NCBI RefSeq assembly: GCF_002335745.1
Contig: NZ_NIST01000001.1
Coordinates: 2,519,370-2,583,369, forward strand
Length of the DNA stretch: 64,000 nucleotides
Direction: 5' to 3'
Source of the DNA: Evansella halocellulosilytica
Lineage (GTDB): Bacteria; Bacillota; Bacilli; Bacillales; Salisediminibacteriaceae
Position numbers and translations under genes: made by a program. Below the pieces are notes generated by a model. The model worked only from the letters and a program-made list of their open reading frames with translations, was not told the origin of the DNA and did not search any database. Shown in pieces: positions 50,549 to 61,378 of this stretch (the first letter of the stretch is position 1; every line of letters begins with the position of its first letter).

Positions 50549-51445
50549 CTACTGTATTTCTTGAAAAGTCTCACGTGTGAGTTGGATAAACGCTTGCAGT
50601 GGAAGAGTCATCCACTTATCTTTATGCCAAGCAATTTGTGTAAAGATAGGGGAAACTGAGTCGGCCCATGGTATTTCCTTTACCACTCCAGCTTTAAGCT
50701 CCTTTTCAATAGCCATGGCTGGCAATACGGCTACTCCAAGTCCAGAAAGTACACATTGCTTAATCGCTTCAATGCTTATGAACTCGAATTTTTGAATCAT
50801 CTTCAAGTTTGCTTCTCGAACAGTATCTTCCAAAATACATCGGTATGAACAGCCTTCGTCCGTAAGCAAAAATGTTGCTTGTTCAAAGTCATACGGAAAT
50901 CCTTTCTGTTGAGTAGGTATAGAATAATCTGGTGAAACTACGATTTTCAACTCTTCTTGTACAAGCGTATCTACGATTAATCCTTGAGTAGGCTTTGCTT
51001 TATCCATAATAAAAGCTAAGTCCAGTTTACCTTCTAACAATTGCTCTCTCGCATGTTCGTTTGAGTGTGCCTGTTTAAAGACTAACTTTACTTTAGGAAA
51101 TTGTTCTTGAAAACTTTTCAGCAATAAAGGAAGCCGATACGTACATTGGCTTTCTTGCGCGCCAATGGTTAGCGTACCAGTAGGTTCATCTTCTCCGTAG
51201 ATTGCTGTTTTCGCTTCTTCTGAAATCATAATCAATTGATCGGCATAGACCTTAAACTTACGACCTTCCTCTGTTAAAACCAAGCGCTTCCCAAGTCGTT
51301 CAAACAGCGGCGTACCAAGCTCACTTTCCAGTGCTTTGATTTGTGCAGTCACACTCGATTGTGCAAAGTTAAGCTGTGTGGCTGTTTGTGTAAAGTTCAA
51401 ATTTTCGGCAGCTGTTTTAAACGTAAGGATCTGCTTTATATCCAT
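50549..51445 (-). CDS. LysR-family transcription regulator
   Basis: The 298-residue protein begins with the LysR winged HTH (FKTAAENLNFTQTATQLNFAQ, SSVTAQIKALESELGTPLF) and then has a periplasmic-binding-like effector domain. It is divergent from a quinone oxidoreductase gene, a usual layout for its target. GGAGAAGGAACATGG gives the start at 51445. It may activate that gene in response to a quinone or an aromatic. Confidence 0.9.
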   Translation of the reverse strand: MDIKQILTFKTAAENLNFTQTATQLNFAQSSVTAQIKALESELGTPLFERLGKRLVLTEEGRKFKVYADQLIMISEEAKTAIYGEDEPTGTLTIGAQESQCTYRLPLLLKSFQEQFPKVKLVFKQAHSNEHAREQLLEGKLDLAFIMDKAKPTQGLIVDTLVQEELKIVVSPDYSIPTQQKGFPYDFEQATFLLTDEGCSYRCILEDTVREANLKMIQKFEFISIEAIKQCVLSGLGVAVLPAMAIEKELKAGVVKEIPWADSVSPIFTQIAWHKDKWMTLPLQAFIQLTRETFQEIQ

Positions 51446-51559
51446 GTTCCTTCTCCTTAATCATAGATTTCGATTGAATCAATCAAAATAATCTTATTTT
51501 ACGATTGATAAATCTATTATATGCTGTTAGTAAGACTTCTACAAGAGGAGGACGAAGAA

Positions 51560-52525
51560 ATGAAAGCACTATGTTTTGATACGTATGGAGCCGCGGATGT
51601 CTTAGATTATAAGGAGGTGGCTGAACCAGTCATACAGTCAAATACCGTTCTAGTTCGGACGAAAGCGATCGGCTTAAACTTTGCAGATATCTATAGACGT
51701 AGAGGTGATTACTATCTTGAGGGGCAGCCTCCGTATATATTAGGCTACGAAGGGGCGGGCATCGTTGAAGCGGTAGGAGAAGGGGTCACTCATTTAAAAG
51801 TTGGTGACAGAGTAGGTTTTGCAGACGTTCCATTTGCAAACGCCGAGTATGTTGCAGTTCCTGAGAGTAGGGCAATTCCTCTTCCAGCAGGAATTTCATT
51901 TGAGGTTGCAGCTAGCACACTCCTACAAGGATTAACGGCCGATTTCTTAATTCATGATAGTTATCAGATACAACCGAATGAGATTGCTGTCATTCATGCA
52001 ATTTCAGGTGGGGTCGGTCAGCTTTTAACACAAATGATAAAAGGTAAGGGAGCTCTCGTGCTTGGAATCACTTCTACATTAAGCAAACAAGAGCTTGCAT
52101 TAGCTTTAGGTGCTGATGCAGTATTCCTCAAGTCTGATCAGTGGAAGGACGGTATTTTACAGTACACGAATGGAAAAGGATCGGACGTTGTTTATGATGG
52201 CGTAGGAAGTACATTAATGGATAGCTTTGCTGTGGTAAAGACGGGTGGAGCGGTCGTGTTTTATGGTACAGCAGGTGGAGACCCTCAATATCTCGACCCT
52301 AAAATCTTAATAGATGAATCGAAGTCACTTACGGGTGGGGATTTATGGAAGTTCCTTACGAATCGGGAGGAGAGATTATCTAGAGCAAATAGACTATTTA
52401 AGATGATATTGAACGAACAGATCAACGTATCTTCACCTACCGTTTTTCCATTAGCTGAAGGTGCAGAAGGTCACAAGCTACTAGAAAGTGGACAAAGCAC
52501 AGGAAAAGTCATCTTTGTTCCCTAA
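51560..52525 (+). CDS. Zinc-less quinone oxidoreductase (MDR family)
   Basis: The protein of about 321 residues is a medium-chain dehydrogenase/reductase of the zeta-crystallin type. It has VRTKAIGLNFADIYRRRGDY, the PYILGYEGAGIVEAVG motif and a nucleotide-binding IHAISGGVGQLLTQM. There are no zinc-binding Cys residues, so it is likely an NADPH-dependent quinone reductase. AAGAGGAGGACGAAG precedes ATG 51560; ATG 51521 has none. It is divergent from the LysR gene. Confidence 0.88.
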   Translation: MKALCFDTYGAADVLDYKEVAEPVIQSNTVLVRTKAIGLNFADIYRRRGDYYLEGQPPYILGYEGAGIVEAVGEGVTHLKVGDRVGFADVPFANAEYVAVPESRAIPLPAGISFEVAASTLLQGLTADFLIHDSYQIQPNEIAVIHAISGGVGQLLTQMIKGKGALVLGITSTLSKQELALALGADAVFLKSDQWKDGILQYTNGKGSDVVYDGVGSTLMDSFAVVKTGGAVVFYGTAGGDPQYLDPKILIDESKSLTGGDLWKFLTNREERLSRANRLFKMILNEQINVSSPTVFPLAEGAEGHKLLESGQSTGKVIFVP

Positions 52526-52986
52526 TCCTGATAGCAGATGGTTTATTCTCACTACTTGTCGGCACTACCTATCCATGCTTGGAGAGATGAATGATGAGTA
52601 GCCTTAATTACGTTATTCCGTAAAAGCATTTGGATTTAAGAAAACGAGAAAGTCTCGTTTGAAAACTTGTTTAAATTGGACAAAAGTAGCGCTGACTATA
52701 CCGTTTGAAATAAGGATAGATGGAAAAGATATTCAAGAGCTATGGAGGAAATTGAGAGATAAGAACTTTTCATCACGTAATCTTCAATTCCCATCTTTAG
52801 AGTGTGAATGACCGCATGATATTCTTGTTCATATTGATCCTCCATAGTTTTCAGCTGAGGAGATACCCGTATGAAAAACAGGCTAAAGCCAAGTCTGGTT
52901 GAGTCTGAAGCAGAAAACTTATTTTATACATACTAGTGAACGTACGCTATACGAACACGAATTGACTAAAACAGAGCGCCTGAAAT
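52526..52986. other. 461-base intergenic region without a recognised gene
   Basis: This stretch between the oxidoreductase and pflA has no gene and no clear repeat. A frame at 52899-53156 covers part of pflA in the other strand and is a shadow. Confidence 0.6.
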
Positions 52987-53733
52987 TCAGACGGTCTGAA
53001 TGGTTTTTTGAGAACAAAGGAGCTGCTTTGCCCACTCTGTCGTTTTTTCATCCGGTGGCTCTGTGCCTTCCAGAGTGTAGGAGAGACCAAGCTCCTGCCA
53101 TTTGTATGCGCCCATCTTATGATATGGAAGAACTTCGACTTTTTCCACATTTGTAAGTTCGTTAATGAACAAACGTAAATTACGGAGATCTTTTTCATTA
53201 TCGGTTATTCCCGGCACAAGTACGTGTCTGATCCATACTGGAACATCTTTTCTAGACAACGTGCGAGCAAAGTCGAGAATACGTTTGTTCGACATGCCAG
53301 TAAGGGTGCGGTGCTTCTCATCATCAATTTGTTTTAAATCCACGAGAAATAAATCCGTGTATTTAAGCAGCTCGTTAAATTTCGTCTGAAATGATCGATG
53401 TTTTGAAAAACAGCCTCCTGAACTGTCTACAGTCGTATGAATCCCTAGTTTTTTGCATCCTTTAAATAATTCCGTTAAAAAGTCGATTTGTAACAAAGGT
53501 TCTCCTCCGCTCACAGTAACGCCACCGTTCGAATGTTTCATATACGGAAGGTATTTTTTTATGTCTTTAATAAGAGATGAAACGCTTCGCAGTTCGCCGC
53601 TGTCGCGCGCCCACGAGTCGGGATTGTGACAATATTGGCATCTTAACAGGCAGCCTTGTGTGAAGATGACATAACGGATCCCCGGTCCGTCAACCATCCC
53701 TGACGTTTCAATTGAGTGGATTCTTCCTTCCAT
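52987..53733 (-). CDS. pflA: Pyruvate formate-lyase activating enzyme
   Basis: The 248-residue radical-SAM enzyme has the iron-sulfur motif GCLLRCQYCHNPDSW (CxxxCxxC), the GGE motif VTVSGGEPLLQ and C-terminal VRHVLVPGITDNEKDL. It places a glycyl radical on PflB using S-adenosylmethionine. GAGGTTATC lies before ATG 53733. It is 62 bases downstream of pflB on the same strand and probably in one operon. Confidence 0.95.
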   Translation of the reverse strand: MEGRIHSIETSGMVDGPGIRYVIFTQGCLLRCQYCHNPDSWARDSGELRSVSSLIKDIKKYLPYMKHSNGGVTVSGGEPLLQIDFLTELFKGCKKLGIHTTVDSSGGCFSKHRSFQTKFNELLKYTDLFLVDLKQIDDEKHRTLTGMSNKRILDFARTLSRKDVPVWIRHVLVPGITDNEKDLRNLRLFINELTNVEKVEVLPYHKMGAYKWQELGLSYTLEGTEPPDEKTTEWAKQLLCSQKTIQTV

Positions 53734-53795
53734 AAGATAACCTCCTGAAAGTCCGGGAGAGCAGTAGCGAAACTGCTCCCCGACGTAGTTAGTGA

Positions 53796-56054
53796 TTACA
53801 TTGATTCGTGGAATGTCCGGGTAATCACGTCGATCTGCTGTTCACGCGTTAACTTGATAAAGTTGACAGCATACCCGGATACTCGGATAGTGAGCTGCGG
53901 ATATTTTTCCGGTTGATCCATAGCATCGAGCAACGTGGCGCGATCGAACACATTAATGTTCAAGTGATGACCTTTCTGCTCCGAATAGCCGTCCAAAATG
54001 GCGGTGAGGTTTGTTTTTTGTTCATGCTCTTCACGACCAAGCGCCTTCGGGACGATAGAGAATGTGTTTGAGATTCCATCAAGGGCGCAGTTATAAGGCA
54101 TTTTTGCGACAGAGTTCAATGAAGCTAACGCGCCTTTTTTATCTCTTCCGTGGAGAGGGTTTGCTCCCGGAGCGAATGGCTCTCCATCTTTTCTACCATC
54201 AGGTGTGTTGCCTGTTTTTTTGCCGTATACTACGTTTGAGGTGATCGTTAAGATGGACATAGTTGTTTCCGAATTGCGATATGTGTCATGCTTCTTAAGC
54301 ATATTAGAAAACTTCTTCACGAGGTCCTTAGCTATATCGTCGACTCGTTCGTCATCATTTCCGTACTGTGGATAGTCGCCTTCGATGGCATAATCGATAG
54401 CAAGACCGTCTTCATCACGGATCACTTTTACTTTTCCATATTTGATGGCGCTCAATGAATCAGCAGCAACGGAAAGACCGGCAATGCCTGTTGCCATCGT
54501 TCGATGCACATCTTTATCGTGGAGTGCCATTTCAATACGCTCGTAGCTGTATTTATCGTGCATATAATGAATGACATTCAGCGTGTTGATGTACAATTCT
54601 GCGAGCCATTCCATCACAGCATCATAGTTTTTCATAACTTTTTCGTAGTCGAGGTATTCTCCAGCGATCGGTTCAATGCCAGGTGTGACTCTTACTTTTG
54701 CCTTTTCATCGATACCGCCGTTGATGGCATACAATAAACCTTTTGCCAAGTTCGCTCTTGCTCCGAAAAATTGCATTTGCTTGCCGATCCTCATCGCGGA
54801 TACGCAGCAGGCGATACCGTAATCATCGCCATATTCTGGGCTCATCAACTCATCGTTTTCGTATTGAATGGAGCTCGTCTCAATAGACATAGCAGAGCAA
54901 TAATGTTTGAATGCTTCTGGTAACGATGGGGACCATAGGACTGTCAGATTCGGCTCTGGAGCAGGTCCGAGATTTTTTAATGTGTGTAAAAATCTGAACG
55001 AGCTTTTCGTTACGAGCGGTCGTTCGTCGTTTCCTATTCCACCGATGGATTCAGTCACCCACGTTGGATCACCACTGAAAAGTTCATTGTACTCAGGTGT
55101 TCGGGCGAATTTCACTAAGCGTAGCTTCATGACGAAATGGTCAACGAGCTCCTGTGCCTCTTGTTCAGTCAACTGGCCGTTTAAAATATCCCGTTCAATG
55201 TAAATATCAAGGAATGTTGAAACACGGCCTAGACTCATCGCTGCGCCGTTCTGCTCTTTGACAGCGGCCAAATAGCCAAAGTAAAGCCATTGGAATGCCT
55301 CATGAGCATTTGTAGCAGGTGTGGAAATATTAAAGCCGTAAATATCTCCGAGCTCTTTTAATTCATTTAAAGCACGTATTTGTTCGGCAATTTCTTCCCG
55401 AAGCCGAATGTTGTCCTCAGACATGCGGCCATTGAGGGATTCGTGCTCAGCTTTTTTGAATTCTATTAATCTGTCTGTACCGTACAATGCGATCCTTCGG
55501 TAATCCCCAATGATTCTTCCTCTACCGTAAGCATCCGGTAAACCTGTAATAATGCCGACTTTTCTTGCCAACTTCATTTCAGGCGTATAAACGTCAAATA
55601 CACCTTGATTATGGGTTTTACGGTAATCTGTAAAAATTCTTTCTACTTCTTCGTCCAATTCATAACCGTAAGATTCTAGTGCAGCTTTTGCCATTCTAAT
55701 GCCCCCGAACGGCTGCATAGAACGTTTGAATGGAACATCTGTCTGGATACCGACTATTTTTTCAGTATCCTTGTTTAAATAACCAGCACCGTGAGATGTA
55801 ATAGTTGAGACGACGTTAGTATCCATGTCATAAACGCCGCCTTTTTCTCGTTCTTCTTTGCTTAAATCAAGCACCTGTTTCCACAGTTGCTCAGTCACTT
55901 CGGTCGGTCCTACAAGGAAAGACTCGTCACCTTCATATAGCGTATAATTTTGTTGGATGAAATCGCGGACATCCATGTCATAAGTCCATTTTCCATGTAC
56001 AAAACCTTCCCAGGCAGGATGAAAGTCTTTGTCCTTTAAAGTTTTTTCCACCAT
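53796..56054 (-). CDS. pflB: Pyruvate formate-lyase
   Basis: The 752-residue glycyl-radical enzyme has the adjacent active-site cysteines in [10 protein letters not shown] and the radical Gly in [10 protein letters not shown] near the C-terminus. It splits pyruvate to acetyl-CoA and formate under oxygen-free conditions. Length and C-terminal sequence match Bacillaceae PflB. A GGAGGCGTT precedes ATG 56054. Rex-type sites lie before it, pointing to induction at high NADH. Confidence 0.96.
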   Translation of the reverse strand: MVEKTLKDKDFHPAWEGFVHGKWTYDMDVRDFIQQNYTLYEGDESFLVGPTEVTEQLWKQVLDLSKEEREKGGVYDMDTNVVSTITSHGAGYLNKDTEKIVGIQTDVPFKRSMQPFGGIRMAKAALESYGYELDEEVERIFTDYRKTHNQGVFDVYTPEMKLARKVGIITGLPDAYGRGRIIGDYRRIALYGTDRLIEFKKAEHESLNGRMSEDNIRLREEIAEQIRALNELKELGDIYGFNISTPATNAHEAFQWLYFGYLAAVKEQNGAAMSLGRVSTFLDIYIERDILNGQLTEQEAQELVDHFVMKLRLVKFARTPEYNELFSGDPTWVTESIGGIGNDERPLVTKSSFRFLHTLKNLGPAPEPNLTVLWSPSLPEAFKHYCSAMSIETSSIQYENDELMSPEYGDDYGIACCVSAMRIGKQMQFFGARANLAKGLLYAINGGIDEKAKVRVTPGIEPIAGEYLDYEKVMKNYDAVMEWLAELYINTLNVIHYMHDKYSYERIEMALHDKDVHRTMATGIAGLSVAADSLSAIKYGKVKVIRDEDGLAIDYAIEGDYPQYGNDDERVDDIAKDLVKKFSNMLKKHDTYRNSETTMSILTITSNVVYGKKTGNTPDGRKDGEPFAPGANPLHGRDKKGALASLNSVAKMPYNCALDGISNTFSIVPKALGREEHEQKTNLTAILDGYSEQKGHHLNINVFDRATLLDAMDQPEKYPQLTIRVSGYAVNFIKLTREQQIDVITRTFHESM

Positions 56055-56423
56055 AATAACGCCTCCGTTTAATTAAGATTGGATATTAATTAGTGAAACA
56101 TAACTAAGAGTGGAAAGACCTCACTAATGTGAAATGTTTCACAATATCTTTCTACTTTTAGTATAAGTCCAATTATCAGTGCCAACAATGGATAAATGTG
56201 ACACTTTGATGACAGAAAATTTGATTTTTCAAAAGGATTTGAGAACGATCATTAAATAGTCAAAATCGAAATATACTATTGTGAAACATTTCACAAATTG
56301 TCCATATGATCTGACAAAATTACTCGTTATACTGAACATGAATAAAAAGTTGATTCATTTCAGCTTTTATTTTTCACACAAACATGTGAAGTGTTTCACA
56401 AAAGACTGAGGAGGAGATCGCAT
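56055..56423. promoter_or_regulatory. Divergent pfl/adhE control region with three Rex-type boxes
   Basis: The 369-base region holds TGTGAAATGTTTCACA (56128-56143), TTGTGAAACATTTCACAA (56279-56296) and TGTGAAGTGTTTCACA (56385-56400). The second matches the Rex consensus TTGTGAAN4TTCACAA in full, and the others in the inner bases. One box lies near the pflB promoter, one in the middle and one just before the adhE ribosome site. Confidence 0.85.
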
Positions 56424-59027
56424 ATGGTTGCAGAAAAGAAGTTAAACAAAATGGAAAAAAATACGGAAACGGTAATCAATGACTTAGTGATGAAAGGCCA
56501 AAAGGCACATGAAGACTTTTTACAGTACGATCAGGAACAAATCGACCATATTGTTCAGGAGATGGCGCTTGCGGGTCTCAATGATCATATGCCCCTTGCA
56601 AAAATGGCTACTGAAGAAACGGGAAGAGGTGTTTATGAAGATAAAATCATAAAAAATATGTTCGCTACAGAATACATTTACAACACGATTAAGCACGACA
56701 AAACGGTTGGTATTATCGATGAAAATGAACACGAAGAGATCGTTGAAATCGCAGAGCCTGTTGGGGTAGTCGCAGGTGTTACCCCGGTAACAAATCCGAC
56801 TTCGACAACGATGTTCAAAATTCTTATTTCGATTAAAACTCGGAATCCGATTATTTTCGCTTTTCATCCGTCGGCACAAAAATGTAGCGCGAAAGCAGCT
56901 GATATTATGTATGAAGCCGCTTTAAAAGCAGGTGCTCCAGAAGGTTGTATCCAATGGATTGAAAAACCGTCCCTAGAAGGTACGCAGTTGCTAATGAATC
57001 ACCCTGGTGTAGCTGTCGTACTGGCAACTGGAGGAGCAGGCATGGTAAAAGCTGCGTATAGTACCGGAAAACCGGCATTAGGTGTAGGACCAGGTAATGT
57101 TCCGTGCTACATTCATAAAGACGCCAATGTGAAGCAGGCGGTTAATGATCTGATTTTATCGAAGACGTTCGATAATGGGATGATTTGCGCTTCGGAGCAG
57201 GCAGTCATTATCGACAAGGATATTTACAATGAGACGATAACAGAGCTTCAGAACAATCAATGCCATTTCCTCACTGATAGTGAAATAACAAAGGTTGAAA
57301 AACTGGTCATAAATGAACATACGTGCGCAGTAAATCCGAATATAGTAGGCAAACCAGCGTATGAAATTGCGAAAACAGCAGGGGTCACTGTATCCGAAGA
57401 TACAAAAATTCTTATCGCTGAACTGAAAACGGTAGGTCCTGAATCTCCTTTATCACGTGAAAAACTAAGTCCGATACTTGCGTGCTACAAAGTTCAAAAC
57501 CACACTGAAGGTTTTGAACGGGCGAAAGAAATGCTTGAATTTGATGGATTGGGACATTCGGCTGTCATTCATTCCGAAAATGACGACATTGTCCAACAGT
57601 TCGGCTTGCAAATGAAAGCTGGTAGAGTGATTGTTAATTCACCGTCATCTCAAGGGGCGATCGGAGATATTTATAACGGCTATATTCCATCGCTCACGTT
57701 AGGATGCGGTTCTTACGGTCGCAACTCAGTCTCGCAAAATGTATCAACAATCAACCTTGTAAATATTAAAAAAATGGGAATGAGAAAAAATAACATGCAA
57801 TGGTTTAAAGTGCCTCCAAAAGTTTATTTCGAAAAGAATGCTACACAATATTTAGAGAAAATGCCTGACATTTCACGTGCTATGATTGTAACTGACGAGA
57901 TAATGGTGAAAATGGGCTATGTGGATAAAGTTCTGTATTATTTAAATAAACGGAAAAACGATGTTCAGTTTGAAGTTTTCTCTAATGTCGAACCGGACCC
58001 GTCCATCGAAACGGTAATGGAAGGGGCTGCTGCCATGAAAGCATTTGAACCGGATGTGATCATAACGCTTGGCGGAGGATCTGCGATGGATGCGGCAAAA
58101 GGGATGTGGGTATTTTACGAGCACCCAGATCTGGAGTTCCATGGCTTGAAGCAAAAGTTCCTCGACATTCGCAAGCGAGTGTTCAAATATCCGAAACTTG
58201 GCAACAAAGCAAAATTCGTTGCTATTCCTACAACTTCTGGAACAGGATCGGAAGTGACTTCCTTTTCGGTTATTACGGACAAAGAAAACAACGTGAAATA
58301 TCCGCTAGCAGACTATGAACTGACACCGGATGTAGCTATTATTGACCCGGTTTATGTCAAATCAGTGCCACCGTCAGTCACAGCAGACACGGGCATGGAC
58401 GTACTGACTCATGCCATTGAATCATACGTGTCTGTCATGGCCAATGATTATACCGATGGGTTGGCGATGAAAGCGATCCAACTCGTATTTGAATATTTGC
58501 CGAAAGCTTACAATAACGGGAACGATGAACTAGCGAGGGAAAAGATGCACAACGCTTCGACGATTGCCGGAATGGCATTTGCCAATGCGTTTCTAGGTAT
58601 TAACCATAGCTTAGCACACAAATTAGGAGCTGAATTCCATATTGCACACGGTAGAGCAAACACAATTCTAATGCCGCATGTGATTAAGTATAATGCTAAG
58701 AAACCAACGAAATTTACTTCCTTCCCTAAATATAATTATTTCCGAGCGGATGAGAGATACGCTGAAATAGCAAAAATGCTCGGATTGCCAGCAAAAACGA
58801 CCGAAGAAGGAGTCGAGAGTCTTATTGAAGCTGTGATCAAACTGGCTAAACAATTAAATATTCCAATGAGCATTGAAGCTTGCGGAGTGGAGAAAGAGGA
58901 TTTTGAAGCGAAAGTAGACCTTCTCGCAGACCGTGCATTTGAAGATCAATGTACAACAGCTAACCCGAAACTCCCGCTCGTTGCAGAACTTGCTGAAATT
59001 TACTATCTCGCATACAAAGGTGTGTAA
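56424..59027 (+). CDS. adhE: Bifunctional acetaldehyde-CoA/alcohol dehydrogenase
   Basis: The protein of about 867 residues is a fusion of an aldehyde dehydrogenase with catalytic Cys in [13 protein letters not shown] (about residue 250) and an iron-dependent alcohol dehydrogenase with [14 protein letters not shown] and [20 protein letters not shown] metal ligands. It turns acetyl-CoA to ethanol with two NADH. GAGGAGGAGATCGCAT precedes ATG 56424; the upstream GTG 56391 lies in the Rex box. With pflB it forms the mixed-acid ethanol branch. Confidence 0.96.
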   Translation: MVAEKKLNKMEKNTETVINDLVMKGQKAHEDFLQYDQEQIDHIVQEMALAGLNDHMPLAKMATEETGRGVYEDKIIKNMFATEYIYNTIKHDKTVGIIDENEHEEIVEIAEPVGVVAGVTPVTNPTSTTMFKILISIKTRNPIIFAFHPSAQKCSAKAADIMYEAALKAGAPEGCIQWIEKPSLEGTQLLMNHPGVAVVLATGGAGMVKAAYSTGKPALGVGPGNVPCYIHKDANVKQAVNDLILSKTFDNGMICASEQAVIIDKDIYNETITELQNNQCHFLTDSEITKVEKLVINEHTCAVNPNIVGKPAYEIAKTAGVTVSEDTKILIAELKTVGPESPLSREKLSPILACYKVQNHTEGFERAKEMLEFDGLGHSAVIHSENDDIVQQFGLQMKAGRVIVNSPSSQGAIGDIYNGYIPSLTLGCGSYGRNSVSQNVSTINLVNIKKMGMRKNNMQWFKVPPKVYFEKNATQYLEKMPDISRAMIVTDEIMVKMGYVDKVLYYLNKRKNDVQFEVFSNVEPDPSIETVMEGAAAMKAFEPDVIITLGGGSAMDAAKGMWVFYEHPDLEFHGLKQKFLDIRKRVFKYPKLGNKAKFVAIPTTSGTGSEVTSFSVITDKENNVKYPLADYELTPDVAIIDPVYVKSVPPSVTADTGMDVLTHAIESYVSVMANDYTDGLAMKAIQLVFEYLPKAYNNGNDELAREKMHNASTIAGMAFANAFLGINHSLAHKLGAEFHIAHGRANTILMPHVIKYNAKKPTKFTSFPKYNYFRADERYAEIAKMLGLPAKTTEEGVESLIEAVIKLAKQLNIPMSIEACGVEKEDFEAKVDLLADRAFEDQCTTANPKLPLVAELAEIYYLAYKGV

Positions 59028-59530
59028 CTGCCCATGTACATTTAACTTCATAATCATTCGAAAAATCCAAAAGGGTTTCTAACCTTTTTGGATTTTTTGA
59101 TTGAAACTTCTGGTTATACACTTCATTGATATTATTTCGAGGCTGAAGTTAAATACCGTACCTAAATTCATTTGTTATAGAAACCTTTCATATTCTTTAC
59201 ATTTCCCTATTTTTTGTATAGGACATTAGTAGATTTTTTTCAAAAACATAATGCTGTATTGCCAGTTTTTCATGAATTGTACTAGCTTTTTCTTCCTGGA
59301 TTCATCAAATTTTCCCTAGTTGAGTTATTACATTAAAATACTTTCGAACGACTTTATATCATATCGTCTCTTCTTTACATTTTCTTCATTCCACCTTAAC
59401 CAAATAGCTCATAACGATTGCTAGACTTGAGATAGAAAGCGAGCGGGAGGTGGTCCTCAGTTTTTCAGGGAAAGAAGTTTAAAGTTTATCGTTGATCAGG
59501 ATACTAATGTTTAAAGGAGTGACAGAGAGT
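59028..59530 (+). other. Intergenic region between adhE and the phosphatase
   Basis: The stretch holds the adhE terminator (59061-59099) and about 430 bases with no gene. The AT-rich part includes TTTACATT-like words spaced near 59197 and 59376 which might be PhoP-type sites, but this is not firm. Confidence 0.45.
59061..59099 (+). terminator. Rho-independent terminator of adhE
   Basis: AAAATCCAAAAGGG pairs with CCTTTTTGGATTTTT, followed by T. It lies 34 bases after the adhE stop. Confidence 0.85.
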
Positions 59531-60895
59531 ATGTTAAAAAAGGCAATTCTCGGTGTGTTAAGTACAGCATTACTTGTTGGTGGTATAGGGTTTAGTAGTG
59601 GCTGGGTTGCAGCAGGTCCTCCAGGGCACGGTGGTAAGCCGGATCAACCAGGACCTCCACCACATGCAGGGAAAAATAAAGTAGAAAACGTGATTCTTTT
59701 CATTCCGGATGGATATTCTGCTGGTTACAATGTCAATTATCGTCATTATAAAGAAGATGGTGATCCTGTTTGGGACGAATTTTTAACTGGGATGATGACT
59801 ACGCATTCAACTAACGACCGTATTACAGATTCAGCAGCAGCAGGGACAGCTATGTCAACAGGTGTAAAAACGAATAACGGAGCGGTAGGAGTGGATCCGG
59901 ATGGAGAAAAGCTGGAAACGATCCTTCAAGCAGCTCATGATGCTGGTAAATCAACTGGATTGGTTGCTACGTCAACCATTACCCATGCGACACCTGCTGT
60001 ATTTGCCTCTCATGTTAGCTCCCGAAATGAACAAGAAGAAATTGCCCGACAATATATTGATGAAGGCAGTGTAGATGTGCTTTTAGGCGGTGGAATGGAC
60101 TATTTCTTGCCAGAGAGTGAAGGTGGAAGACAACGAGAACGTGATCTTATTCAAGAAGCTATGGATAACGGCTATCAGGTTGTAGAAAATCGGGACGAGC
60201 TCCTTAGTATTGAAGGAGATAAAGTTCTCGGTCTGTTTGCGAATGATGCAATGGCACCTGAACTTCACCGAGAAGAAACAGAAGAGCCAAGCTTAGCTGA
60301 AATGACTGGGGCAGCGATTGACGTATTAAGTCAAGAAGACGAAGGGTTTTTCTTAATGGTAGAAGGCAGCCAAATTGACTGGGCGGGTCACGCCAACGAC
60401 GCTGCTTGGGCAATGAGTGATACTGCAGCATTTGAAGAAGCTGTCATTGAAGCACTCGGATTCGCAGATCAAAATGATGAGACACTTATTATTGTAGCTG
60501 GAGATCACGATACTGGCGGTATGTCACTTGGCGGTTATAACAGTAAAGGGACAGATGTCGAAATTCTCCATCGAGTAACAGCAACAGGCGACTACATGGC
60601 ACAACAAATAAACAGTGACCGTACGAATATTCAAGAAGTCGTAGAAGAGTATACATCGATCACGCTATCAGATGAGGAGACAGAAGTAATTAAGCAATCT
60701 ACGAATCTATCACTTGCGATTAATCAAACGATTAGTGATTATGCAGGCGTTGGCTGGTCTAGTACAAACCACACAGGAGTTGGAGTCCCTGTTTATGCAT
60801 ATGGTCCTAGGTCAGACCTTTTCACTGGGTTAATTGATAACACAGATATCCCGCTTGCAATTGCGGAAGCTTATCGTATTTCACTAGAAAATTAA
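59531..60895 (+). CDS. Secreted alkaline phosphatase
   Basis: The protein of about 454 residues has a Sec signal (KKAILGVLSTALLVGGIGFS), then a Gly/Pro-rich linker. The PhoA-type active site is RITDSAAAGTAMSTG with nucleophile Ser, and metal ligands are in QIDWAGHAND, IIVAGDHDTGG and STNHTGVGVPVY. It frees phosphate outside the cell. ATG 59531 follows TTAAAGGAGTGACAGAG. The gene is followed by a terminator and another secreted phosphoesterase gene. Confidence 0.93.
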   Translation: MLKKAILGVLSTALLVGGIGFSSGWVAAGPPGHGGKPDQPGPPPHAGKNKVENVILFIPDGYSAGYNVNYRHYKEDGDPVWDEFLTGMMTTHSTNDRITDSAAAGTAMSTGVKTNNGAVGVDPDGEKLETILQAAHDAGKSTGLVATSTITHATPAVFASHVSSRNEQEEIARQYIDEGSVDVLLGGGMDYFLPESEGGRQRERDLIQEAMDNGYQVVENRDELLSIEGDKVLGLFANDAMAPELHREETEEPSLAEMTGAAIDVLSQEDEGFFLMVEGSQIDWAGHANDAAWAMSDTAAFEEAVIEALGFADQNDETLIIVAGDHDTGGMSLGGYNSKGTDVEILHRVTATGDYMAQQINSDRTNIQEVVEEYTSITLSDEETEVIKQSTNLSLAINQTISDYAGVGWSSTNHTGVGVPVYAYGPRSDLFTGLIDNTDIPLAIAEAYRISLEN

Positions 60896-61378
60896 GTAGC
60901 GACGAACGCACGATCCACGTACTTTCAAACGGAATCAGATGAAGGCGCAACGAGCATGTTTTTCCTGCTCATTGTGTCTTTTTCCCATTTCAGGTATTTT
61001 TGAGCAGATTTCCATGTATTTCTACAAATATAAATAGTTCATAGTAATGTATACATTATCTACATGTTAAGTTAATATAATCTTAAAATTTGTTTGATAG
61101 GATTGATTTAGGTACGAGACTCAACTTTTTTGTACTATCAGAATTTATAGAACCTAGGATGATAGTATAACTGCAACTAAGGCTTTCGCCATTAAAACTT
61201 GCACGAAAGTATAAGAGTTTCTAGCAAGCATCATTCGCTTGCTGACAACCTCTTTAACGATAAGCCGAGTTTTGTTTTAAAAGATTAGTAAGCAAAATTG
61301 CACTAGATTGTCGCAATTTTCTTACTAAACATGTCTTTTGAAGTTGAGTCGAATAATAACAATTCGAGGAGGCTATTT
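60896..61378 (+). other. Intergenic region between the phosphatase and nucleotidase genes
   Basis: It holds a terminator (60944-60985) and then 390 bases of AT-rich sequence without a gene. AATTCGAGGAGGCTATTT, near the end, is the ribosome site of the next gene. Confidence 0.55.
60944..60985 (+). terminator. Rho-independent terminator of the phosphatase gene
   Basis: GGCGCAACGAGCA pairs with TGCTCATTGTGTC, followed by a T run. It lies 49 bases past the stop. Confidence 0.85.

Noticed and set aside
59160-59420. PhoP boxes before the alkaline phosphatase gene
   Set aside because: TTTACATT-like words are present, but their spacing does not match direct repeats at 11-base steps, so no operator is called.
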